Positions 1 to 5,109 of a DNA stretch of 5,109 nucleotides are shown here, in pieces. The notes under the pieces are model-generated. The model had not been told where the DNA came from. It did not search any database and saw only the letters and a list, made by a program, of their open reading frames with translations. The DNA is from an uncultured Chitinophaga sp. (lineage in GTDB: Bacteria > Bacteroidota > Bacteroidia > Chitinophagales > Chitinophagaceae), in NCBI RefSeq assembly GCF_937874145.1, contig NZ_CALNBI010000425.1:1-5109 (forward strand), given 5' to 3'. The position numbers and the translations under genes are program-made. Position 1 is the first letter of the stretch. Every line of letters begins with the position of its first letter.

Positions 1-183
1 CCAGAGGATGACGTGCCGACCGGTCTGGACCTGAGCGGCCTCGAGCTGTGCGTCCAGCCCACGCAGGGCCTCGGTCGAGATGAACCCCGCCGTGTCCGTC
101 GCCCAGCGGGTGGGGGCCTGCGGCGGTGCGAAGGTCGCGTGCGCAAGGGTGGGGGAGAGCAGCAGGAGCGCGAGCCCGAGCGT
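1..183 (-). other. High-GC foreign segment: signal peptide and N-terminus of a TPM-domain protein (fragment)
   Basis: Read on the minus strand in the SusD frame, this segment encodes 61 residues. It begins with a hydrophobic signal-peptide core (TLGLALLLLSPTLAHA, cleavage after AHA), followed by PPQAPTRWATDTAGFIS and a helix containing LDAQLEAAQVQTGRHVILW. The pattern of (V/A)TDxAGFLS, then ALDxxLE, then TGxxVxxW matches the start of the TPM domain (PF04536, the YgcG/TPM family of exported proteins). There is no methionine in this part, so the native start is missing, and the domain continues off the left edge. GC is 132/180 in bases 1-180, and 55 of 61 codons end in G or C, against 27 of 45 in the adjoining SusD codons. 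The source is therefore likely a high-GC organism other than the PUL host. Family assignment is from motif recall and is moderately sure; foreign origin is quite sure. Confidence 0.7.
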
Positions 184-318
184 GGCGGAATGGAGGTCTT
201 CGGTCGTTTTGTAGAATGTCTGCGGAGTGATGCTGCCTTTTGGATCTTCTTCCAGGAACTTGCCGCACGATGCCATGGCAACCGCCGAAACCGTTGCCGC
301 TATTACGAATTTTTTCAT
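1..318 (-). CDS. SusD/RagB-family lipoprotein N-terminus, joined in frame to foreign TPM-protein sequence (partial)
   Basis: The reading frame is open from the ATG at 318-316 to the window edge (106 codons, no stop), but it is two proteins. Residues 1-45 are a SusD-type start: a short charged n-region (MKKF), a hydrophobic stretch, and a lipobox M15-A16-S17-C18. These are followed by the family's typical GKFLEEDPKGSITPQTFYKT and TEDLHSA. SusD proteins are outer-membrane lipoproteins that bind glycans and cap the SusC barrel. They are normally about 450-600 residues, so over 90% is missing. From residue 46 the sequence changes to a second signal peptide and a TPM domain (separate entry). The gene starts 23 bases after the susC stop, as expected for a susCD pair. 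An in-frame ATG at 336-334 would add six residues (MQKHSN). I prefer 318 because it gives a normal lipoprotein signal. The SusD identity of residues 1-45 is confident; the joined product is probably not real. Confidence 0.85.
   Translation of the reverse strand, partial: MKKFVIAATVSAVAMASCGKFLEEDPKGSITPQTFYKTTEDLHSATLGLALLLLSPTLAHATFAPPQAPTRWATDTAGFISTEALRGLDAQLEAAQVQTGRHVILW
184..195. other. Probable chimeric junction
   Basis: To the right, the translation follows SusD through residues 40-45 (EDLHSA), where SusD proteins normally continue with an alanine/asparagine-rich helix. To the left it becomes a second signal peptide and GC jumps from about 57% (181-300) to 73% (1-180). Neither side contains a transposase, an integrase, terminal inverted repeats or a tRNA that would explain a natural insertion. 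The exact break cannot be fixed to a single base from one sequence. Confidence 0.7.
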
Positions 319-341
319 GTTTGAATGTTTTTGCATATGGA

Positions 342-3300
342 TCAGAAGCTCAGGTTCAGGCGGACGGAGAGCGTTTTCGGAGAAGGATAAGCGCCAAGGT
401 CAATGCCCGCATCGGCGTCACTGCCCGCGGCGGTAGACGTGGCTTCGGGGTCAAAACCTTTGTAACGGGTCAGGGTATACAGATTCTGCCCGCTAACCGT
501 CAGCTTCGCTTGTCCGTATTTCAGGACTTTCTTGCTGAACACGTACGAAAGACTGATGTTTTTCAGCCGCGCATACGACGCGTCCTGTAAAAACTGCGTG
601 GATTCTATGTAGCGCTTGCTTTTGCTGGCGGGGTCCGCCCACAGCGAGCCCGTATTTTTCGGCGACCAGTAATTAGCTGCGGCTGCCAGCGTAGGATAGG
701 CCACATCGCTGGTAGGAATGGCCGCTGCCGCGTAAGTAGCGTTGAACACCTGGTGCCCGCCTGCGCCCTGCACGAACACATTCAATTCGAAATTTTTATA
801 CCGCAGGTCGTTGCTGAAACCCCATTGTACAGTGGGGGTAGCGTTGCCAGCGATGATCATGTCGTCGTACCCAATCTGTTTATTTCCGCTCACATCCCTG
901 TATTTGTAATCCCCGGCCTTGCGGTTCAGCGTGGCGTCGTCGGCATGGTACACGCCTTCCCAGGGAATCAGCCAGAATGCGCCAAGCGGTTCGCCCACTT
1001 TAATCACCTGTATGTCTGCATTGAGCAGGCCGCCGCCCATGCGGGCCCTGCGGATCATATCCTGTCCGCCCAGGCTTGCTACTTTATTCCGGTTGAACGC
1101 CCCATTCAGCGTGGAAGCCCAACGGAAGTTCTGCCGGTCAATTACAACGGCATCCAGCATCAGCTCCACACCTTTGTTGTTCATCTCGCCGATATTTTTC
1201 AGCAACTGTCCCCCTCCATGATATTTATCGATCTGTGTGTAGAGCAGCATGTCGGTGGTATTTTTGAAATAGTAATCCGCCGTGAAGTTGAGCCGCCCGT
1301 CAAAAAAGCTCGCGTCCAACCCGATGTCGGACTGGCGTGTGGTTTCCCATTTGATGTCCGGGGTATTGGGATTACCCAGCACATAACCCTGGTAAGAGTT
1401 GGCCGTGCCGTAGGAATAGTTCACCGGGCCGAGGAGGCCTAACGTACTGTAAGGTGCGATCGACTGGTTGCCGGTAACGCCCCATCCCGCCCGCAGTTTC
1501 AGTGCGGAGAAAACACCGAAATTTTTCATGAAATTTTCTTCTGCAAGATTCCAGCCCACGCTGGCGGAAGGGAAGTTGCTCCATTTGTTGTTACCCTGGA
1601 ATTTGGAGGACCCGTCGCGGCGCATCGTTACGGTGGCGAGGTATTTCCCTTTGTAACTGTAGCTTGCCCGCCCCATGAACGACAGCAATGCCCAGCGCGA
1701 ATAAGCGGAAGAAATACTTTGCGCCGCATTCAGGCCGAGATTGTAATAACCGTTGGTGGTGCTGCTGAGCCCGGCACCGCTGGCGTTAAAACCCTGGGAA
1801 GTGTTCACAGTGCTTTCTTCCATAGCCGTAACGGTAACATGATGTTCGTCGAACGAGCGGTCCAGTGTAAGTACATTGCTGTTCTGGAACGTATAGCCCT
1901 CTGACTGCGACTGGGCGGATTTCATATTGCCGGGAGAGATCCAGTTGTTGGCCAGGGACGCGGAGCGCGAAATGTTCATGTCCAATCCTGCATTGGAAGT
2001 GAACGTGAGCCAGTCGGTAATCCTGTATCTGAGGAAACCGTTCAGCACGGCGACATTGACGAAGCTGTTATTGTCACTTTCCATGCTGTTCATATACGGG
2101 TTGACCCAGATCGGAGAAATGCCGTTCCGGTTGTATTGTTTCGATGCTTCATTGTCGTACACCGGCTCCGTAGGCGCCCATGCTATGGAAGCCATTACAG
2201 GATTGTCTTTCGAAGCAGATACTCCATTGTTGTGAGAATTGATGCGCTGCGCGGATAGATTTACCCCTACGGATATACGATCCGTGATCTTTGCTTCCAG
2301 GTTGGTCCGCAAGCCAAAACGTTTTTGCCAGGTGTTGATGAGCAGGCCCTGCTGGTCGGTATAGAAGGCGGAGATGAAGTACTTTGCTTTTTCGTTGCCG
2401 CCGCTGACAGACAGTTGCTGGTTGTGCTTAGCGGCATTATCAAAAAGCAGCCCCTGCCAGTCAGTGGTTTTGCCCGCGTAGGACTCGGGATTGGGGATGA
2501 CGCTGGTGCCGGCGGCCAGATTCGCCATCCTTGCATAGGTTGGCGCATCCATGAGATCGTAGCGTTTCATGGGCTTGTTGAAGCTGGCGAAACCATTGTA
2601 CTCCACTTTCGCTTCGCCGGTTTTCCCTTTTTTCGTTGTGATAATTACTACGCCATTCGCGCCGCGGGAACCATATACTGCTGTGGCCGAGGCGTCTTTC
2701 AATACGTCCATCGACTCGATGTCGTTAATGTTGATGTCCTGCAATCCGGTACTTCCGAGTGCGATTCCGTCGACTACATACAGCGGTTCGTTGCCCGCGC
2801 TGACGGAGTTGGCGCCGCGGATGCGAATTTTGGCCTGTCCGCCCGGGGCTCCCGTGCCCTGTGTCACGGAAACGCCCGCCACCCTGCCTTGCAGGGCGGC
2901 GGAAGCGTTCAGTACAGGTTGATCTTTATAGACATCCGATTTCAGCGTAGCGATGGCGCCGGTTAGGTCTTTTCGCTTTTGAGTGCCATATCCGACAACT
3001 GCCACACCTTCCAGCACCTTCACATCAGGTTCCATTTCAATACTAATGTTGGTTTGCTGGTCTACCATATGGGCAATTTGCCGGAATCCCATCAGGTTGA
3101 AGAGGAGAGTGGCCCCACGGGAGGCCGGGATGGAGAATCGGCCCTCGCCGTCGGTTTGCGTGGCGGTTTGCGTACCCTGTACCCTGACGACCACACCCGG
3201 CAGGGCACTGCCGTCAGCAGTAACCTTTCCTGTAGTCAGTTGCTGCGCCCAAACGGCTCCTCCCGGCAGCAGTACCATCAGCATGAATAAGACATGACGG

Positions 3301-3344
3301 CGCAGCCGGCCCGGGCGGCCGGGCACGTGAAATTGATGAATCAT
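342..3344 (-). CDS. SusC/RagA-family TonB-linked outer-membrane transporter
   Basis: This is a full-length 1000-residue SusC-type transporter, normal for the family. It imports oligosaccharides across the outer membrane using TonB energy and pairs with the SusD encoded just downstream. In order: a signal peptide at about residues 1-33 with an arginine-rich n-region and cleavage after VWA; a CarboxypepD_reg-like beta-sandwich at about 36-110 (GKVTADGSALPGVVVRV); a TonB-box and plug entry at about 111-130 (VAVVGYGTQKRKDLTGA); a plug to about 240 with the family signatures RIRGANSVSAGNEPLYVVDG and LKDASATAVYGSRGANGVVI; then a beta-barrel ending in the terminal phenylalanine of RLNLSF. There is no N-terminal STN domain, so it is a transporter rather than a sigma-factor-signalling receptor. 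The start at 3344 keeps the positively charged n-region; the next methionine (residue 21) would remove it. It lies 51 bases after the GH16 stop and 23 bases before susD, consistent with one operon. The substrate cannot be read from this protein; the GH16 neighbour suggests beta-glucan. Confidence 0.97.
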   Translation of the reverse strand: MIHQFHVPGRPGRLRRHVLFMLMVLLPGGAVWAQQLTTGKVTADGSALPGVVVRVQGTQTATQTDGEGRFSIPASRGATLLFNLMGFRQIAHMVDQQTNISIEMEPDVKVLEGVAVVGYGTQKRKDLTGAIATLKSDVYKDQPVLNASAALQGRVAGVSVTQGTGAPGGQAKIRIRGANSVSAGNEPLYVVDGIALGSTGLQDININDIESMDVLKDASATAVYGSRGANGVVIITTKKGKTGEAKVEYNGFASFNKPMKRYDLMDAPTYARMANLAAGTSVIPNPESYAGKTTDWQGLLFDNAAKHNQQLSVSGGNEKAKYFISAFYTDQQGLLINTWQKRFGLRTNLEAKITDRISVGVNLSAQRINSHNNGVSASKDNPVMASIAWAPTEPVYDNEASKQYNRNGISPIWVNPYMNSMESDNNSFVNVAVLNGFLRYRITDWLTFTSNAGLDMNISRSASLANNWISPGNMKSAQSQSEGYTFQNSNVLTLDRSFDEHHVTVTAMEESTVNTSQGFNASGAGLSSTTNGYYNLGLNAAQSISSAYSRWALLSFMGRASYSYKGKYLATVTMRRDGSSKFQGNNKWSNFPSASVGWNLAEENFMKNFGVFSALKLRAGWGVTGNQSIAPYSTLGLLGPVNYSYGTANSYQGYVLGNPNTPDIKWETTRQSDIGLDASFFDGRLNFTADYYFKNTTDMLLYTQIDKYHGGGQLLKNIGEMNNKGVELMLDAVVIDRQNFRWASTLNGAFNRNKVASLGGQDMIRRARMGGGLLNADIQVIKVGEPLGAFWLIPWEGVYHADDATLNRKAGDYKYRDVSGNKQIGYDDMIIAGNATPTVQWGFSNDLRYKNFELNVFVQGAGGHQVFNATYAAAAIPTSDVAYPTLAAAANYWSPKNTGSLWADPASKSKRYIESTQFLQDASYARLKNISLSYVFSKKVLKYGQAKLTVSGQNLYTLTRYKGFDPEATSTAAGSDADAGIDLGAYPSPKTLSVRLNLSF

Positions 3345-3369
3345 AATAGTTGTGTATCTGAATTGTTAG

Positions 3370-3394
3370 AAAAAAGCCCGGATGAACATTCGGG
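3370..3394 (-). terminator. Terminator-like hairpin with T-tract between GH16 and susC
   Basis: On the minus strand, two bases after the GH16 stop, CCCGAATGTTCATCCGGG can fold with a CCCG/CGGG stem, one A-C mismatch, two more A-T pairs and a GTTC loop. A C and six Ts follow at once (3375-3370). This is the layout of an intrinsic terminator, though the stem is short and interrupted. It sits inside the 51-base GH16-susC gap, so it may lower or uncouple expression between the two genes rather than end the operon. No T-run follows the hairpin on the plus strand, so it is directional. Confidence 0.45.
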
Positions 3395-3395
3395 A

Positions 3396-4682
3396 TTATT
3401 GTTTGACGAATCTGAATTTCTGTTCATTACCCGTTGTTGGCGCGTCGATCTGGATGCGCGTACCGTTCGCCACGCTTCCGTTTGCCACTTCGAGTTGCTT
3501 TGACGGAGCATTAGCCGGAGCAAGCACATAATTGTCATTCCCTACACTTTTGATCTGCCAGCGCTGTGCCGGGGTAGCGTTGTCGTCGTACAGCTGGATT
3601 TTTGTGCCGTTGGCCGTGGCGGCATTCGTAACGTCGAATGTTTTGGTCAGGGCGTGCATCGGGTGCAGCTTGTAATATCCGCCGCCAGTGTTGGTCAGTT
3701 TCCATTGCTGGTTAAGGGTTGACGGTGTGTTGTTGGGCCATAGGATCACCCAGGTGCCGTTGGCTGTTCCATTGGCATTCACGTCAATCAGGCTGGTGTT
3801 GTTGAGAGCGGAGAAAATCTTGTAAGTCGCACCAGACTCAAACTCCGGTTGTTTGTACACTCTTACGTAATCCACTTCCATCCAGAACGGGAGGTCGGCG
3901 TTATTAATGGCGCCCGGCCACCCGGCGCCGCCCGACTGGTTGAGGATGATGTAAAACGGTTTGTCGTAGGGCCATTGTGCAGATGTGGCGTTGGCCGGTT
4001 TGTTGTAAGTGTAGCGCAACACGCCGTTAACAGAGAATTTGATGGCGGTGGGACTCCATTCCATCGTGTAGGTATTAAAGTCGGATGTGTTGTAGGCCGT
4101 GCTGCTGGTAGCCGAACTGCCACCGCCGGAACCGGTTACCGCGCCATTGTGAACCGTTTGATGCACCACATTTTCATAATTCACATGTTCCATGATATCG
4201 ATTTCGCCGCTGTTGGGCCAGTCGCCGTAGGTAACGGGCGTTTCCGGCATCATCCAGATAGCAGGCCAGGAGCCCTGACCCTGTTTGAACTTCGCCCTTA
4301 CTTCCACTCTTCCATAGGTGAAACTGAATTTTGAGGAGGTCTGAATACCGCCGGAGTGATAAGGAACGTTGTCCCCGGCGATCACCGCATTATCCATCCG
4401 CAGTACGAGGTTGCCGCCTGTTTGGGAAGCATAGGCAGGGGTGGAAGTGAGGTATTTGGCCCAGGCGGGGCTCCATCGCGTGCAATGTTCCCATTTGGCC
4501 GTGTCGAAGTTGCCGGCGGTGGTGAATTCATCCGAGAAGATCAGCTGCCAGGCCGTGTCGATAGCGTTAACAGACGCAGCGGAAACCAGGGACAATTCCC
4601 CGGCTTTTAGCTGCGGGGATGTTTCCGGCTTGGCACAAGATAAGGCGGCGGAGATGCCGAACAGCAGTACATAAACTTTCAT
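3396..4682 (-). CDS. GH16 endo-beta-glucanase (laminarinase-type) lipoprotein with C-terminal ricin-type beta-trefoil
   Basis: A 428-residue exported glycoside hydrolase. The N-terminus (MKVYVLLFGISAALSC) is a lipoprotein signal with an imperfect lipobox A13-L14-S15-C16, then a linker to about residue 43. The GH16 jelly-roll catalytic domain spans about 44-278. It contains SSKFSFTYGRVEVRAKF (116-132), the aromatic cleft segment SWPAIWMMPE (138-147), and the active-site signature GEIDIMEH: E160 is the expected nucleophile, D162 the assisting aspartate and E165 the acid/base. The six-residue EIDIME form is typical of laminarinase (endo-1,3-beta-glucanase) relatives, unlike the EIDVVE seen in agarases and carrageenases. 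Residues about 284-428 form a CBM13/RICIN-like beta-trefoil with three repeats about 48 residues apart, marked by QQW (325-327), QRW (373-375) and QKF (421-423). It probably binds sugar and tethers the enzyme to substrate. There is no type IX sorting domain. It is the first gene of the minus-strand PUL operon. GH16 and trefoil calls are sure; the exact glucan is inferred. Confidence 0.95.
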   Translation of the reverse strand: MKVYVLLFGISAALSCAKPETSPQLKAGELSLVSAASVNAIDTAWQLIFSDEFTTAGNFDTAKWEHCTRWSPAWAKYLTSTPAYASQTGGNLVLRMDNAVIAGDNVPYHSGGIQTSSKFSFTYGRVEVRAKFKQGQGSWPAIWMMPETPVTYGDWPNSGEIDIMEHVNYENVVHQTVHNGAVTGSGGGSSATSSTAYNTSDFNTYTMEWSPTAIKFSVNGVLRYTYNKPANATSAQWPYDKPFYIILNQSGGAGWPGAINNADLPFWMEVDYVRVYKQPEFESGATYKIFSALNNTSLIDVNANGTANGTWVILWPNNTPSTLNQQWKLTNTGGGYYKLHPMHALTKTFDVTNAATANGTKIQLYDDNATPAQRWQIKSVGNDNYVLAPANAPSKQLEVANGSVANGTRIQIDAPTTGNEQKFRFVKQ

Positions 4683-4857
4683 AACATTTGGTTTTAAGAA
4701 GTTGAGTGAAATGGAACCGGTTCGTGGAGAGGGCTAAAATAGCAGCGTTTTGCCGGAGCGACGGGGGGCAGAATCATAAGAAAAGGGGGTAAATCTTGTA
4801 ATTTCATTCAAATAAGTACGACATAATAATTAATTTAACTCCTGGAAGTCCAACGTT
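4683..4857. promoter_or_regulatory. Divergent intergenic region between the GH16 operon and the sensor gene
   Basis: This 175-base gap must hold the promoters for both directions. It includes an AT-rich patch at 4821-4838 near the sensor start, two G-runs (4763-4768 and 4785-4789), and a TTTG reading on the minus strand at 4812-4809 that could serve as a -33 element. I looked for the Bacteroidota -7 consensus TAnnTTTG on both strands and found only partial matches (for example TAATTTCA at 4799-4806 and TAATTTAA at 4831-4838, plus strand), so no promoter is assigned. No Shine-Dalgarno sequence precedes either start, as is usual in this phylum. Confidence 0.6.
4714..4723. promoter_or_regulatory. 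Perfect 10-base palindrome GAACCGGTTC (possible operator)
   Basis: GAACCGGTTC is its own reverse complement. It lies 32-41 bases upstream of the GH16 start codon, probably in or near the 5' untranslated region or promoter of the minus-strand operon. A dimeric regulator could bind here, but Reg_prop hybrid regulators with AraC-type domains usually use direct repeats, so the link to the divergent sensor is weak. It could also be chance. Confidence 0.3.
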
Positions 4858-5109
4858 ATGGGAAAACGCTTTATGATACGGGTAGCCGGATGGTTGCTCA
4901 TGTTAACTTGTTCAGGGGTTCGGGCAGCTGACGTTCCCCCCGTATTTTACCTGGGCATCGAGCACGGGTTGTCCAACAACGAAGTGAATTGTATATACCA
5001 GTCCCGCAACGGATATTTTTGGGTAGGTACTTTCGACGGTCTGAACCGGTATGACGGCTATGGTTTCCGCGTATACCGGCAAAGGATCGGCGACCCCGGT
5101 TCGCTCGTC
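4858..5109 (+). CDS. Two-component-regulator-propeller (Reg_prop) sensor, N-terminus; likely hybrid two-component system (partial)
   Basis: Only the first 84 codons are present; the frame is open to the right edge. Residues 1-23 or 24 look like a signal peptide or first membrane anchor (MGKRFMIRVAGWLLMLTCSG, possible cleavage after VRA). Next comes a typical first Reg_prop segment: GIEHGLSNNEVNCIYQSRNG (33-52), then FWVGTFDGLNRYDGYGFRVY (54-73). This is the 'LSnn-V-I-q-G-fWvGT-dGLnryDG' pattern that opens the periplasmic beta-propellers of Bacteroidota sensors. In the family these propellers precede a YYY domain, a transmembrane helix, a histidine kinase and often a receiver plus AraC-type DNA-binding domain. 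Those parts would lie beyond the window and are inferred. Divergent placement next to a GH16-susCD operon fits a local regulator that senses the breakdown product. A propeller-only or LuxR-type protein remains possible. Confidence 0.88.
   Translation, partial: MGKRFMIRVAGWLLMLTCSGVRAADVPPVFYLGIEHGLSNNEVNCIYQSRNGYFWVGTFDGLNRYDGYGFRVYRQRIGDPGSLV

Noticed and set aside
13..324. A 103-codon plus-strand open frame at the left edge
   Set aside because: It crosses the GC shift and both signal-peptide coding segments on the opposite strand. Its arginine/glycine-rich product is typical of a shadow frame in GC-rich DNA.
753..1442. A 229-codon plus-strand open frame inside susC
   Set aside because: It lies wholly antisense to a clear SusC coding region, shows no recognisable domain, and is explained by the codon composition of the opposite strand.
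2325..2966. A 213-codon plus-strand open frame opposite the SusC plug region
   Set aside because: The minus strand here encodes the highly conserved plug signatures. The plus frame has no family likeness.
3849..4334. A 161-codon plus-strand open frame opposite the GH16 domain
   Set aside because: It is antisense to the GH16 active-site region and has no recognisable motif.
4679..4687. A two-codon upstream reading frame (ATG TTA TGA) overlapping the GH16 start
   Set aside because: A nine-base coincidence of this kind is common in AT-rich leaders and nothing else supports translational control.
4763..4789. Two G-runs that might hint at a quadruplex
   Set aside because: Only two runs of three or more G are present on this strand within reach; a quadruplex needs four.
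4843..4852. Imperfect inverted repeat TGGA-AG-TCCA just before the sensor start
   Set aside because: The arms are four bases with a two-base centre, too short to fold and easily due to chance.
1..5109. Search for CRISPR arrays, tRNA or rRNA genes, insertion sequences and direct-repeat arrays
   Set aside because: Nothing resembling these was seen. Apart from the divergent region, the gaps between genes are 23 and 51 bases.

Overview
The window reads as the edge of a polysaccharide utilization locus (PUL) from a Bacteroidota bacterium. A Chitinophaga-like member of the Chitinophagaceae is the most natural guess. The evidence is a full-length SusC-type TonB-dependent transporter, the start of a SusD-type lipoprotein directly behind it, a surface or periplasmic GH16 glucanase, no Shine-Dalgarno sequences before the starts, and moderate GC. 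The family assignment is inferred from style and protein motifs, not from a search.

Layout, right to left on the minus strand: a GH16 endo-glucanase lipoprotein with a C-terminal three-repeat ricin-type beta-trefoil (4682-3396); a 51-base gap that holds a terminator-like hairpin; SusC (3344-342); a 23-base gap; then the first 45 codons of SusD (318-184). On the plus strand, divergent from the GH16 gene across a 175-base intergenic region, a two-component-regulator-propeller (Reg_prop) sensor begins at 4858 and runs off the right edge. Likely working model: GH16 cuts a beta-glucan (laminarin-type beta-1,3-glucan is most likely from the EIDIME active site), SusD and SusC bind and import the oligosaccharides, and the divergent periplasmic sensor reads out the sugar and controls the locus. 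SusC lacks the extra N-terminal STN domain used in sigma/anti-sigma signalling, which fits control by the sensor next door.

The left edge is not the same DNA. Bases 1 to about 183 are 73% GC with about 90% GC at third codon positions. On the minus strand they encode a second signal peptide followed by the start of a TPM-domain protein. They join the SusD gene in frame after residue 45. The simplest reading is a chimeric join (assembly or library artefact) at about 184-192, between a Bacteroidota PUL and a high-GC bacterium. I see no new kind of biological system here. The items most worth a second look are this join, the hairpin between GH16 and susC, and a perfect 10-base palindrome in the divergent promoter region.
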